Below are positions 34,801 through 46,869 of a stretch of 64,000 nucleotides of DNA, in pieces. The notes beneath the pieces were generated by a model that was not told the DNA's origin, did no database searches, and saw only the letters and a list, made by a program, of their open reading frames with translations. The DNA lies in the NCBI GenBank assembly GCA_016800925.1, contig JABCPU010000278.1, positions 1-64,000 on the forward strand, read 5' to 3'. Source of the DNA: Suillus spraguei. Lineage: Eukaryota; Basidiomycota; Agaricomycetes; Boletales; Suillaceae. A program made the position numbers and the translations under genes. Positions within the stretch are counted from its first letter, which is position 1; each line of letters opens with the position of its first letter.

Positions 34801-36123
34801 TCAGCTTCCATAGAAATAAAAACCTGAGCCTTTGTCATCATTCCAAGACCTCCATTGCGAGAATCCATTGCGAGAATCCATTGCTGTCCATATCCCATAG
34901 CTGAGTACTTCATCTATCCACTCCTCAACCTTATCCAAATTTTCTTCATCAAAATCTTCATCTTCTGGGGCTCAAGGATGGCGTGAGAGACCATCAGGGC
35001 CAGAATGCTTGGATGCCGAGACGTGTTTGAGGGTGAAGTCAAATAATAGAATTCCCGCGATCCGACAGTTTACAGCTGCATTAGGTTGGATATTAGGGTT
35101 ATTGAGCATACCCTTAATATATTTTGCGTTGACTTCAATAATAACATTCTTGATGCCAATAGTCCAAACTTTAGTAGCTTTGAGTGCACGAAATCAACCA
35201 TGGAGTTCGATTTTTGCCTGTGAGTAATGAGATTCTCGGTCATTCCAGGTAATAGAGCCAAAATGAGAAGGTTGACAACAATTTTTGTTATTGAGCTGAA
35301 GCAGGATCCAACCACAGGCAATATGAGATGAGTTGACAGCAAGAATAACGGGTTTGGGGCTATGGTAGTTAATTGGTCAAATCGCAGGAGAATTGATGAC
35401 AGCTTGCTTAAGGGTATCCATGGCAGTTTGTGCATTTTCATCCCAATTGAAATGTACAGCATTGCATGTGAGATTAGTAAGCAGTCGCGCAATAAGGGCA
35501 TAATTTTTGATCCAATTTCATATGGTGCCTGCTGTACCTAAAAATCCACAAACCTCAGAGTGAGTTATACATGAAGGCCAATTTTTGACTTTGATGACTT
35601 TTGACTCATCTGGAATGCATCCTTCATAAGTGCAGCACTGACCAATGACAATGACCTTGGGAACACGAATGAAAAGCTTCTTTGCCAAGACTGTGGCTAC
35701 TGTGTGCCTGAGATGATGTAAAACCCTATTCACATCCAGACAATGTTCCCACATGAAACAATGGATGTTGGGATTCTCAGGAATAGTTTCAAATGAGCCA
35801 TCTGGGAGTTCATAGCATGTATGAGGACCAAGAACATTTACATCATCCTGGAAATTTGGTGTGATGCCAATTTCATGCTGAAGGATGAATGCAATGTCAT
35901 TTTGGAAGACCGCAGGAGAATCTGTCCATCCCATTGGTAATGCTGTAAGACGAAATGTGCCGAGTGGAGTTTGGAAGGTGGTGAGGTCGTGAGATTCTTC
36001 AGCTAAGGCACAATGATCAAATCCAACAAATAAGTCCATCATGGTATAAATAGAACGTCCAGCTGATTATTCTGCAAAGTGCTCAACATAAGGGAGGGTG
36101 GCAGCATCTTTAACAGTGACCAC

Positions 36124-37076
36124 TGTAATGAACATATTGGCACTGGGCTTAAGACCCCACCTTTTGACACTCGTCTCATGTCTACAGGAGTTACCACTTG
36201 TCCAAGGCCGTCTTACCCCTTTAGCAGTACCGGCAGCATCCCACGCTTACTGCACACCGTACCAACTGCTGCACCTCATTCCACGTACCGATGTCCTTCC
36301 ATGTCCTTGCCGTGTCCACATAGCTCCATTTGGTGCATTGTTTGTTTTATGTTCATTATCACTGATTCCACGGCAAGCATTATTACATGTTGCCTTGTGC
36401 CACAACGCCTCGCGCTATGTTTACTTACAGCGGTTACTACACTCCAGCGCTGCCGATCTCGCCTAGAGTATTCTGAGTACATATGATTTAGGATATAAGC
36501 ACTGCATACCCCACATGATAGAAGTACCTGATTTTACACCATCGCACGTACTATAGGTCAGGATTATTGTCTAGCTCTGGATCTACCCAGTAGTGGACTT
36601 AGTCTTTAAAGTTTCCTTATTGCTCGTTAATACATCACACTCGTTCTCTGTTACCGCTGGACTTTTGACTGTTACTTTGACTGAACTTCTCATGCACCAC
36701 TACTTTACCACTGAAAGTACTGCGGACTTCCTTACTGTTTCTTTGCACCGCTCGCAACCTTACCGCTACCGCTGATATCGCCGCTCGACATCGCTCGCTC
36801 GACACAACTGTTACTGACCTTATCTCAACCATGGCAGCACCGCTACACACGACGCTAGTTCCAGTGGTATCATCACTAACTGCGGCAACTTACCGCTGAC
36901 CTCGACGCTTCTTTTGCACATAAGTTAGACTCGAACTTGACCATACTAATAGGCATCCCCCTTTAGGGTCAAATGCTCTTGTTCTCACAAGTGAAGCAGA
37001 CTAGACGGAGCGCAAGACTCACATACCAGTTTAGGCAGTGGTTTATCTACAGCCCAAGCTAGGTTGTATCTTTACA
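36124..37076. mobile_element. Solo LTR-A in Gy2 RT
   Basis: Starts TGTAATGAACATATTGG and ends GGTTGTATCTTTACA (953 bp). Flanking tetramers are CCAC on the left and CCGC on the right, a CCGC duplication with one CpG change. It sits exactly in the right-hand target duplication of the neighbouring A3 copy. Confidence 0.9.
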
Positions 37077-37080
37077 CCGC

Positions 37081-38040
37081 TGAAACGAAGAAACTAGCGC
37101 TGGCCTAAGTATAAGCGCAGCGTTAATCCTACTAAAGGCGTGAGTGAGATGTTCGACCCAAGAGGACTGCAGATAGAAGCAATTCCTTCTAAGTTAGTGC
37201 AAAGGAAACAATGAAGTACTAAATTGGCTGCGAGGATTCTGATTTCCAAGATTAGTGGCGGTAGTGGTATGTCGGCAGTACTAGCGCGGTGTCAGCGGTA
37301 CACGCGTGGTAACGATAGCTGCAACGGTTAGCTAGCGAGGGCAGGAACAAAGTTGCTTGGGCAAGACGAAATGTTATAACTACCGGTGGTGTGGTAGCGG
37401 TAGCGGCAACTTCCGTACGAGCGGGAACACAGACGAGAGAGAAAGCGACCCAGCGAGATCACTGGCCGCGGTCCGGTTACGAGTAGTGAAGTCGAAAGTT
37501 GCGCGGTACTTCGAGCGGTAAAGTTACCGGCGGTTAAATCAATGAGCGTGGTTTGAACAGAGAAATGTTCAAATGCAAATAGATTGCAACTAGCGAGTGT
37601 TTCTAATACTAAGTCCTAGTGAAGGGATGTAACGGGAAGTAAGTGACGGTATGTATGTTCAGTCCTTTTTAACATATGCAAGCGCGTACGAGATAACTAT
37701 GCGAGTCTGGTAGCGAGAAAGAAAATAAACGGGGTACTTAATTATGAGGCGCGCAGCGTGCAGCGGCCCCTTGAGACATAAGGTAAATCCTGCCGTAGGT
37801 TTAGTAGCAGCGGAAGCGAGGAAACTACGCACCAATGGATTCTAGATGGAATAGAACAGGACATGAGGGCATCAGTGCGAGGATCCAGTAAGGGTTCACG
37901 GAAGAAGAACGGTTCCGCATTAGTGGAGCGAAAAGGCTATTTCATCGCTATAAGGGAATCCTTCGGTTGCCGCCGCAGACGTTAACGAGACGCTTGCCGA
38001 AAACGGGGTTTTGACGGTCAGCGTGACTTTTCTCGCTACA
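37081..38040. mobile_element. Solo LTR of variant A3 in Gy2 RT
   Basis: Starts TGAAACGAAGAAACTAG and ends GACTTTTCTCGCTACA (960 bp). A perfect 4-bp duplication CCGC is at 37077-37080 and 38041-38044. It has many GCGGTA-like words (37258-37530). Its 3' third matches the end of the copy at 54489-55893. Confidence 0.88.
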
Positions 38041-38529
38041 CCGCATTTAGTGGCTGTAGGTTGTGGACAATACAAATCAAGCCATTTTTCTTGGTGACAC
38101 AAAACCAACTGGATTGATAGGAACTATTTGACAGCTCGTAGATTCCTGATGTGATTTTTGACTTAATAAGGGAAATGACCTCATCACAGATCCCTGGGGA
38201 AATAGGTGGCTGACGATGTACCCATGGAGTATGTTCTATTGTGGGAATGATGACGGGTGGGAAATAATCATTACAAAATCGTCCTTTCTCAGTTTCGTCC
38301 CATGCCAAGGCTAACTCATTGAGGGATAGGATGTGTGCTACTAATTTTTGCTCTTCAGGCCATAGAAATGAGTTTTGAAAAACACCAAGGTCCGTCATAC
38401 ATTCTGTGGTGAGTCAAGTGCCTGGTGTGAATTCTGGGGGATTTGGAGAGACTGTGGGAAGGGATAGAAGGGGTCTTTTGGGAAATGATGGATAATATGA
38501 GCATGGGCTGGCATGGTAGTTGTGATGGG

Positions 38530-39421
38530 CTTGATTCAATGAGCAACTTTCTTGTAAGTGAGAACTTGACGAATGGGATCATAATCGAGAACTTCCTGTA
38601 GCAGGGATTCTGCGAAAGGACTAGCTGATATGTGCGAGACTGCAAGAGGTGGAATTGAGGCTGATGACAAACTGGTAAGGGCAGCTGCTGTGAGCATGAG
38701 TGTGTTTAAATGGGGTGGAGGACGAGGGAAAGTAGCACAGGTTTGAACTCTCATGATATCTGTGGGATCATGGACTGTGACATATACCATGTCCAATGTT
38801 TCTAACTTTGATAATTAAACAAGCTTTTGCCATGGGCATCCTAAAAGCAAGTGGTATGGTGCGTCAGCTATAACATAAGCATGTGCCCATGTTTTTATCC
38901 CATCAACATCAATTTCGAGCATCTCAAGACACCCAGACATGTCCTGAGAGCCTCTGTTTGCAGTGTGCATGCGCATATGGATATCTGTGTTGATTGGGGC
39001 TCGAGTTTTCTTCCAGACATCTTCTCAAATAATGATGAGCTCCGAGCCTTCGTTGAGTAATGCCATCTCCATATGAATACCATTGAGTGTGACCTTGAGT
39101 TCTTGAAGTGGCATGGCATGCTCGATTTGAAGAGATGGGACAGGAATAGCGACAGCAAGAGTAGTGGCAGATGAAGGAGGGGATACTCAGTGCATTTTGC
39201 AGTGTTCTACAGCTGCCCTGCGAAGATCCAAGCTGACTGTGAGAAGATCAGCTATTGTGACATTTGGAACAGCAGTGTTGAGCATGCTCTGGTAGATGCA
39301 GGAAGCAGCATCCGGAACGGCTGCTTTTGATTCGTAGACATAGGCTGAAGTTTTTTTGGGGGGTGCAAGGGGAACATTTGGAGGCAGGATTTCGATGGAG
39401 CAAGTCTGTTTGTGAGCACAG
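38530..39421 (-). pseudogene. Gy2 protease region
   Basis: Contains HAMPLQELKVTLNGIHMEM followed by ALLNEGSELIIIWEDVWKK, which resembles a retropepsin start but with NEGS where DEGS or DSG is expected, and then AHAYVIADAPYHLLLGCPWQ, the flap-to-end part (LLGxPW). Upstream (39421-39187) lies the gag-protease linker and downstream the long linker to RT, HDPTDIMRVQTCATFPRPPP. The active-site Asp appears lost. Confidence 0.7.
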
Positions 39422-40369
39422 TGTAACGAACATATTGGCACTGGGCTTAAAACCCTATCTTTTGACACTCGTCTCACGTCTATAGTAGTTACCACTTGTC
39501 CATGGCCGTCTTACCCCTTTAGCACTTCTGGCGGCATCCCACGCTTACTGCACACTGTACTGACTACCACACCTCGTTCCACATACCGATGTCCTCCCAT
39601 GTCCTTGCCACGTCCGCATAGCTCCATTTGGTGTGTCATTTGTTTTATATTCATTATCACTGATTCCACGGCAAGTCTTATCACATGTTGCCTCGCGCTA
39701 TGTTTACATATGGTGGTTACTACACTTGAGTGCTACTGATCTCACCTAAAGTATTCCGAGTACATATGATTTAGGACATAAGCACCGTGTACCCTGCACG
39801 ATACAGTACCTGATTTTACCCCATTGCACATACTATAGGTCAGGATTATTGTCTAGCTCTGGATCTACCCAGTAGTGGACTTAGTCTTTAAAGTTTCCTT
39901 ATCGCTCGTTAATAAATCACGCTTGTTCTCTGTTACCGCTGGCATACCGCTGGACTTTTGACTGTTATTTTGACTGAACTTCTCATGCACCGCTGCTTTA
40001 CCGCTGAAAGTACTGCAGTCTTCTTTACTGTTTCTTTGCACTGCTCGCAACCTTACCGCTACTGCTCATATCACCACTCATCATCGCTCACTCGATGCAA
40101 CTGTTACTGACTATATCTCAACCACGGTAGCACCACTACATACGACGCTAGTTCCAGCGGCATCATTGCTGACTGCAGCAACTTACCGCTGACTACGACA
40201 CTTCATTTGCACATTGGTTTGACTTGAACTTGACCATACTAACAGGCATCCCCCTTTAGGGTCGAATGCTCTTGTTGTCACAAGTGAAGCAGACTAGACA
40301 GAGCGCAAGACTCACATACTAACTTAGGAAGTAGTTTATCTACAGCCCAGGTTAGGTTGTATCTTTACA
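39422..40369. mobile_element. Solo LTR-A in the Gy2 gag-protease linker
   Basis: Starts TGTAACGAACATATTGG and ends GGTTGTATCTTTACA (948 bp). Flanks are ACAG and GTGG; they could be a GCGG duplication with three changes, or the junction can be read as a 5-bp CAGTG repeat overlapping the ends. Removing the insert joins the flanking frames as SSSSFH|CAHKQT. Confidence 0.88.
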
Positions 40370-42137
40370 GTGGAAACTGGACGATGAACTGGTGCCCTCC
40401 TTCAGCTTTTCCTGTGAAGGTGCTACATTAATATTATTAAGCACCACATTTTTGGCTTTTGATTGAGTAATAGTGACAGCATCTGCATGCATGTTGTCGT
40501 CATTGACCATGGTGACTGTGGCATGATTCTCTGCAATTTGAGTACACTGCAGGAAATAGCTTTTGGATATGAAGGCACTTGAGGGAATGGTCATGAGAGG
40601 AGGGTTTGAAGACAGAGTGGATGATGCAATGGACTGGGAATGCCTATCTACAGCCTGCTGTAGGTTCTTGATGCCTTGTCATTGAATATGAGAGCCATCT
40701 AGATTGAGAAGGAATAGATTTTCTCAGATGATGCATCCTGTGCGAAGATATTCTGCAGCTACAGGGCAATAGCAAAGATAGTGGGACTGCCCACAGAATA
40801 AGCACTGTTTTGGGAGAAGTGGGGCACTGGAGGATACAGGAGGAGCTGTGGACACATTACTGCAGAGTTGATGAGTACAGGGCGCAGCCCAGGCATTAGC
40901 AGCAGCAGGAAATAGGCAGATGAGTTGCATATAGCATGAGGAGTAGTTGATGTCCCAGATATTGAGATTGTTCATCCATTGAGCAAGTGCATCAACCTCA
41001 TCCATAGTGGACTTCCGCGGTGCCTGAGGCTGCATGAAATGCACGGTCTTCATTCGTCCTTCATGAGGAGCATCATGAGGCTCATCCAATTCATCTGAAT
41101 CATATGCTGGATGATCTTGGGATTGTCGGGTGCTTGTGACAGCTGGAGGGGCACAACAATCTTGAATGGACTGGATGTGGAGGGTGATGGGATCATTGAA
41201 CTCAGCATCAAAAGCTTCATCCAAAAAACATGACGCCCTGCCTCTACAACCTTCTCAAAGTTTGTCAGCTCATTGCAGTTGAAGTCCAGATTCTTAAGCT
41301 TGAGCCATTGAAGGATTTGAGGACGAGCATGGACTGGTAGCCCTTGCCAAAAATACTTGTCATGATCTCATCTGGAGATCTTGTTATTACTGACAAGCCA
41401 GATGGCTACAGCTCAAAATTGACTATTATAATGCATAAGCTCCTGTTCTGTATTAATGTCACTGTCTGCTTGATTAACGACGATGTGTTCAAGCTCGCAA
41501 ATGGTATAGCATTGTCCCTTGCTAGCACCAGGATATTGCCCTAGGTTGCTCCTCTTGAAGGTCCTGTATTCATGACTCTCAAAGCCCATAAGCATTATCC
41601 AAAAATGCTTGGTTTGATGATCCACATATCACACTAGACTTTTGCACTTGTCAGTGCTTGTTAGACCATAAGTAGAGGCAAGATCTTCAAACACTTCAAA
41701 GAACTCCAACAGCTCCAACATCTCACCATTGAAGAGCGGCACTTTGCTAGAATTTGGGCCAGGCATGGCACCTGTGCCTTGATGTACATGAGACATGGTT
41801 GTAGTCATTGGCTGGGTTGTGGCTCGAGCTTGGGTATTAGTGAAGATGGCAGGTCTTAAGATGAAGGGATGCAGTTGCTGAAAATTAAATGAGGGTTGTT
41901 GTAGGGGTGCAGTAGCGGTGGGATATGATGGTCTAAGATTGTCCAGTGTGAACAGATTCTCATCTTCGTCGTCTGAGTTGATTCTGAGATGAATGGGGCA
42001 GGAAATTGGATTTGATGGTGTGACTGGGTCTGGTTGAGGGATGGAAGGGCCAATGAGAGTGTGGATAGTAAGGACAGTGGGATTCACTAAGATAAGTCAA
42101 GAGATCTGAAATACACCCCTTGTGGCGGGCTCCAATA
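40352..42137 (-). pseudogene. Gy2 gag
   Basis: The frame 42087-41629 opens MNPTVLTIHTLIGPSIPQPD and includes SSKVPLFNGEMLELLEFFEV, a capsid-like motif. 41224-40724 is a second gag part with an acidic centre and the knuckle CLFCGQSHYLCYCPVAAEYL, ending TGCII. 40594-40370 is the C-terminal tail. The knuckle lacks the usual final His-Cys spacing. Just upstream, TGGAGCCCGCCACAAGG (42135-42119) follows the LTR end and is the candidate primer-binding site. Confidence 0.75.
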
Positions 42138-42145
42138 TGTAAGAA

Positions 42146-43842
42146 TGTTAAGACCAAACTCAAAGGGTAAGAGATCCGAAGGGCTTTGGCCTCAGTTCAT
42201 GCACTGTGCCCCTTTCCCAAGTAATGCCCCTTATTTCAGAGGGAGGATATATGTCTGAAGATCCAGAAGTGGTAGCATAGTGGATCCGGACGTCCGAAGG
42301 TTTCGGATACAACATGTCCGAAGGTTATCCGGTGTAACAAACATATTGGCGCTGGCTTAAAACCCCATATTTTGACACTTGTCTCACGTCTACAGGAGTT
42401 ACCACTAGTCCATGGCCTTCTTACCCCTTTAGCAGTAACCAGCGGCATCCCACACTTACCGCACACCATACCAACTGCTGCACCACATTCCACGAACCAA
42501 TGTCCTTCCATGTCCTTGCCGCGTCTGCATAGCTCCATTTGGTGTGTAGTTTGTTTCCTGTTCGTTATCACTGATTCCACGGCAAGCCTTATTACATGTT
42601 GCCTCGCGCTATGTTTACTTACAGCGGTTACTACACTCCAGCGCTACTGATCTCGCCTAGAGTATTCCGAGTACATACAAATTAGGATATAAGCACCGCA
42701 TACCCCACATGATAGAGCACCTGATTTTACACCATTGCACGTACTATAGGTCAGGATTATTGTCTAGCTCTGGATCAACCCAGTAGTGGACATAGTCTTT
42801 AAAGTTCCCTTATCGCTCGTTAATACATCACACTCATTTTCCGTTACCACCGGCATACCACTGGACTTTTGATTGTTACTTTTGACTGAACTTCTCACGC
42901 TCCGCTACCTTACCGCTGAAAGTACTGCGGACTTCTTTACTGTTTCTTTGCACTGCTCGCAACCTTACCGCTACCGCTGAGACCACCACTCGACATCACT
43001 TGCTAGACACAACTGTTACTGACTTTATCTCGACGACGGTAGCACCGCAACGCATGACGCTAGTTCTGGCAGTATCATCGCTGACCGCGGCAACTTACCG
43101 CTGACTTCGACACTTGTTTCGCAAAATAAGTTAGACTCGAACTTGACCATACTAAATAGGCATCCCCCTTTAGGGTCGAACGCTCTTGTTCTTACAAGTG
43201 AAGCAGATTAGACGGAACGCAAGACTAACATACTAGTTTAGGCAGTGGTTTATCTACAGCCCAAGCTATGTTGTATCTTTACACCGGAACGCGGAGATGG
43301 AATGAGGAATAAGGCTAGTCTCAGAACGAGTCCTTAACTAGAAAATAACAGAGATAGACTACCCAAGGGTAGAGTCGGAGATGTAGACTTATAGAAATAA
43401 ATCCTAAGTCTCGGAAGATACTAGAGTTGGAAGTAACTCAAGTCTGGAGGAACAGAATGAATAGAATCTAAGATGATATTCGAACTAAGGTTCTATGGAG
43501 ATTTACAAGTGATTTATATACTGGAAGTAACTAGCACGGATAATCAGCCAGTCCGGGACCGAGGGCCATGTATGATGTATAACGGAAGTCTATTAGTTAA
43601 TGCACAGCAGTCAGTAAGCGTGAGTCAGAAATGAGACACAGGTAACAGATCAATAAGTGAAGGAAATATACACAGCCGGAATACTGGAGATAGGAGGATT
43701 GCTGAAAGGAGGTAGATGCAGATGTCCACAAGGGAGTTAGAATGCGAGAGGTAGGAACTTTCGATGAGTGATCCGGACAGGATCTGTGGACTGGATGGAA
43801 GTAGGATCGATCAGATCTGAGATCAGAAGTCTGGTATATACA
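42146..43842 (-). mobile_element. Solo LTR-C in the Gy2 5' LTR, itself split by LTR-A
   Basis: Begins TGTTAAGACCAAACTC and ends TCTGGTATATACA. The left flank is AAGAA and the right flank AGAAC; the intact Gy2 3' LTR reads TAAGAACTGG here, so an AAGAA duplication with one lost A is likely. Without the nested LTR-A it is about 746 bp. Confidence 0.85.
42333..43283. mobile_element. Solo LTR-A nested in LTR-C
   Basis: Starts TGTAACAAACATATTGG and ends GTTGTATCTTTACA (951 bp). A perfect 4-bp duplication CCGG is at 42329-42332 and 43284-43287; other LTR-C copies have one uninterrupted site here. Confidence 0.93.
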
Positions 43843-43980
43843 AGAACAGTAAGGCTCCAGCTGCAAGTTTGTAGGTGTGGGACCTGCTAAGATAAGAACG
43901 TGCTGAATGGTTAGACAAGTTGTTAGTGATTGTTATGCAATATGGAGAGCTATAATTCTGTGATGAAGACAATAGACTTC

Positions 43981-44743
43981 TGTCATATACCATACTTCTA
44001 ATCTCAGATCCGACCATATCCGTCCAGATCCGATCGATTTCCATATCCGTCCGGTCCACAGATCCTGTCCGGACCACCCATCCGAATGTGCTCACTTCTC
44101 GCACCTTAACTCCCTTGTGTATATCTGCGTCTATCTCCTTTCGTCATTCTCCTGTTCCGGTATTCCGGCTGTTTATATTTCCGTCCTGTGTTACTGATCC
44201 ATTTCCTGTGTTCATTTCCGATTCATGCTTACTGATCCGCTGTGCATTAACTAATAGACTTCCGTTACACTTCGTACATAGCCCTCGGTCCCGGACTTGC
44301 TGATTATCCGTCTTAGATACTTACAGTATATAAACCACTTGTAGATCTCCGTAGAACCTTAGTTCGAATATCATCTTAGATTCTACTCATTCTGCCTCTC
44401 CGGACTTAAGCCACTTTCCGCTTTAAGTCACCTTCCGAGACTTAGGATTGATTCCTATAGTCTATATCTCCGACTCTATCTTCGGATAGTCCATCTCCGT
44501 TAGTTTCTAGTTAGGAACTCGTTCCGAAACTAGCCTTAATCTCTGTCCTCTCCTTACGTTCCGAATAACCTTCGGACGTATCATATCCGACACCTTCGGA
44601 CACCCGGATCCGTCACGCAACTCCTTCCGGGTCTTCGGACGAATAACTCCTCCCTGAAATAAGGGCATTATCGAGAAAGGGCACAGTGACGAACTGAGGC
44701 CAAAGCCCTTCGGATCTCTCTACCCTTGAGTACAGTCTTAACA
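43981..44743 (+). repeat. Gy3 5' LTR
   Basis: TGTCATATACCATAC to CAGTCTTAACA. A TATATAAA box at 44327-44334 is followed about 30 nt later by AGTTCGAATATC (44361-44372), the likely transcription start. The sequence right after the LTR, GTATATTCAACTC, is nearly complementary to that predicted RNA start. Confidence 0.93.
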
Positions 44744-44792
44744 GTATATTCAACTCAAACCTTTCCGAGTAACTTTTAAACCATCCCATATC

Positions 44793-46084
44793 ATGCCTCC
44801 CCGTAAAACTCAAAACACTCTCCGAGGAGCCGGACTTGGTCCGATCCAACGAGATCCCACACCCATCGTCCAAACATTCACCAGTTTCTCTCAACGCCGC
44901 GCAAGCATGAGCGACATAGGTCAAAGTATTTCCGCTCGTCAAGTCAGACCGGATCCGATAACACCAACTCGGAACCCGGATAACCCAGACTCCAATTCGC
45001 GCCCGACCATTCGCTTTGATGATGAGCTGCGCAGTAACCCACCAGATGATGAAGTTGATGATCCGGACAACGAGGACCTGGATGACGAAGAAGATAAAAT
45101 CCACCTGAGCCCTCAGGACCGGGTCCTAGCCCAACTATCCGTAGCCATTAATCACCTCGCTCGCAGTAGCCGTCGCACCCCCACCTCGGATGATAGCAAA
45201 GTCAAAATCCGTGAGCCAGATACCTTCGATGGGTCCGAACCTCGCAAGCTCCGGGCATTCTTCGTCCAATGTGAGCTCAACTTCCAGAGCAAACCTAGCG
45301 CTTTCCGTTCCGGATGCGCTAAAGTCAATTTCGCCCAATCCTACCTTAAGGGTATGGCTCTCGAGTGGTTTGAACCGGACCTCCTTTCGGACGGATATAG
45401 CAACCGTCCAGACTGGATGGATGACTACTCCGAGTTCATGCTCGAGCTCCAAACCAATTTCGGACCACACGATCCCTCCGGAGACGCAGAGATGCAGTTA
45501 GAACAACTCCACATGCGTGACGGACAACGCATCAACAAGTACGTTGTAGAATTCCAGCGACTTGCCTCCCAAGTACGCGAATGGGGAGACGGAGCCCTAC
45601 GACGCCAATTCTACAATGGACTTCCGGCCCGAATCAAAGATGAGATTAGTCGCATGGGTAAGCCCACTACCCTTTCGGAGTTCAAGACTCTCGCCCAGAC
45701 CATCGACGCCCGTTACTGGGAACGGAGGGGCGAAGTCACCCGAGAAGTAGAACCACCTCTTCCAATCCTCCCAGGCAGTCAACATCCGACCGGACGAACT
45801 CCAACTCATCCGGATCCGATACGCCCAAATTCAATAAACCCACATCCTCCACAACATCCTCTGCCCCGAAAGTTTCGGATCTCCCTAGCGTTGTTGGTGC
45901 AGACGGAAAGCTAACCACCCAGGAGCGTCAGAGACGTATTGACAAAAGGCTCTGTATGTTCTGCGGCGGACCTGGTCACACTGCCCGGGAATGCACCAAA
46001 TCCACTTCGCGCGCTGCCAAAGGCCGCGCTACTATGCTCACTCCGGAAACGGAACCGGAAGCCTCGGATGAGGCAAAAAATTAG
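44793..46084 (+). pseudogene. Gy3 gag
   Basis: MPPRKTQNTLRGAGLG opens a 373-codon frame with an acidic linker (about residues 85-105) and a Retrotrans_gag capsid: FDGSEPRKLRAFFVQCELNF, GMALEWFEPDLL, QRINKYVVEFQRLASQV, LSEFKTLAQTIDARYWER. A +1 or -1 frameshift near 45760 moves it into the frame carrying the knuckle CMFCGGPGHTARECT (CX2CX4HX4C, 45955-45997) and a stop at about 46084. Confidence 0.9.
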
Positions 46085-46139
46085 TCCGCGACCCTCCTGA
46101 CTCCGTACGGGATGAGGGTCGCGTTGGCCCAACCCGTGC

Positions 46140-46560
46140 AACGGAACTACGACTCAACGCTGTAACTCTTCCTGATCCGAACTCTCTGTGTCCATATGTC
46201 TCTCTTCCATCTTTCTCCAATATATCTGACTTTCCGGCCCTCATAGACTGTGGTTCCTCCCACTGCTTCATAGACACTGATTTCGTCCGAGAACATAAAA
46301 TTCCTACCTATCAGATTCCTCCGCTTCCACTCCGTTTATTTGATGGTACATGCAATAACAATATTGTCGAGCCATAAACTTATCCGTCCGATTCTCCTCC
46401 GGTGTAATCACTTCCGACACGTTCTACGTCACCCCTTTGGATTCCTCATGTTATATCGTTCTCGGATATAGCTGGCTCACCCGACACAATCCGTTGATTG
46501 ACTGGGTATTGGGCAGCATCGAGTTCCGAACTACTGAACAGGGAGTGCCATTAACCCCAT
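46140..46560 (+). pseudogene. Gy3 retropepsin
   Basis: LCPYVSLPSFSNISDFPALI leads into DCGSSHCFIDTDFV (about 46240-46290); DCG in place of DSG is common in this basidiomycete lineage. After a one-base loss near 46375, which makes a stop, it continues [16 protein letters not shown] and [19 protein letters not shown], the GYxWL..HNP end of the fold. Length and order are normal. Confidence 0.85.
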
Positions 46561-46869
46561 CCGCATCACCGCTGCCTCCGGACACACCGTCCATGGCAGG
46601 AAAATCCAATCCGACACCTCTGTTACCTTCGGGTATTCCACCCAAGGAAGATTCCTCCCCTCCAATATCTCCGTCGCCTCAGAGCACCCCATCCGTGGCA
46701 GAGACTCCGCCTCTGACCAAATCCGAACCCTCCGCTGGTACTCCAGTCCCTAACATATCGTTGATAAACGCAGTGGCCTTTTGCCGTGCCTGCAAGTTAG
46801 AAGGATCTACTCAGTTCAGCATCTACCTCCGTCCCTCCGAAGTAAACCTTCGATCCGCATCCGTATCAT

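Larger units (their letters stand above)
35070..38400 (-). pseudogene. Gy2 reverse transcriptase and RNase H
   Basis: RT starts in 38398-38044 (GVFQNSFLWPEEQKLVAHIL, SNSSYQSSWFCVTKKNGL, IVHNLQPLNAV). It is then interrupted by two adjacent LTR-A copies and continues at 36123 with TVKDAATLPYVEHFAE, MMDLFVGFDHCALAEESHD, FRLTALPMGWTDSPAVFQND and NFQDDVNVLGPHTCYELPDG. The catalytic pair appears as QDDV where YIDDV is usual. 35501-35070 is the RNase H region. This RT belongs to the basidiomycete gypsy lineage with long linkers rather than to chromoviruses. Confidence 0.85.
31995..43980 (-). mobile_element. Ty3/gypsy element Gy2 (no chromodomain), with nested LTRs
   Basis: Minus-strand order: 5' LTR end (to 42138), gag, protease, reverse transcriptase, RNase H, integrase, polypurine tract, 3' LTR (32606-31995). 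Nested in it: LTR-C at 32993-33761, LTR-A at 36124-37076, LTR-A3 at 37081-38040, LTR-A at 39422-40369, and LTR-C at 42146-43842 holding LTR-A at 42333-43283. The left part of the 5' LTR ends at 43980, exactly where Gy3 begins, and does not resume after Gy3. Confidence 0.88.

Noticed and set aside
36079..36486. Plus frames in LTR-A as proteins
   Set aside because: The same frames recur in LTR-A copies at other positions with stops; LTR sequence, not coding.
39422..40369. Clean 4-bp duplication for this LTR-A
   Set aside because: ACAG/GTGG needs three changes from GCGG; an alternative 5-bp reading exists, so it was not counted as support.
45190..45470. Open frames in other phases over Gy3 gag
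   Set aside because: Shadow frames of gag; the capsid motifs are in the 44793 frame only.
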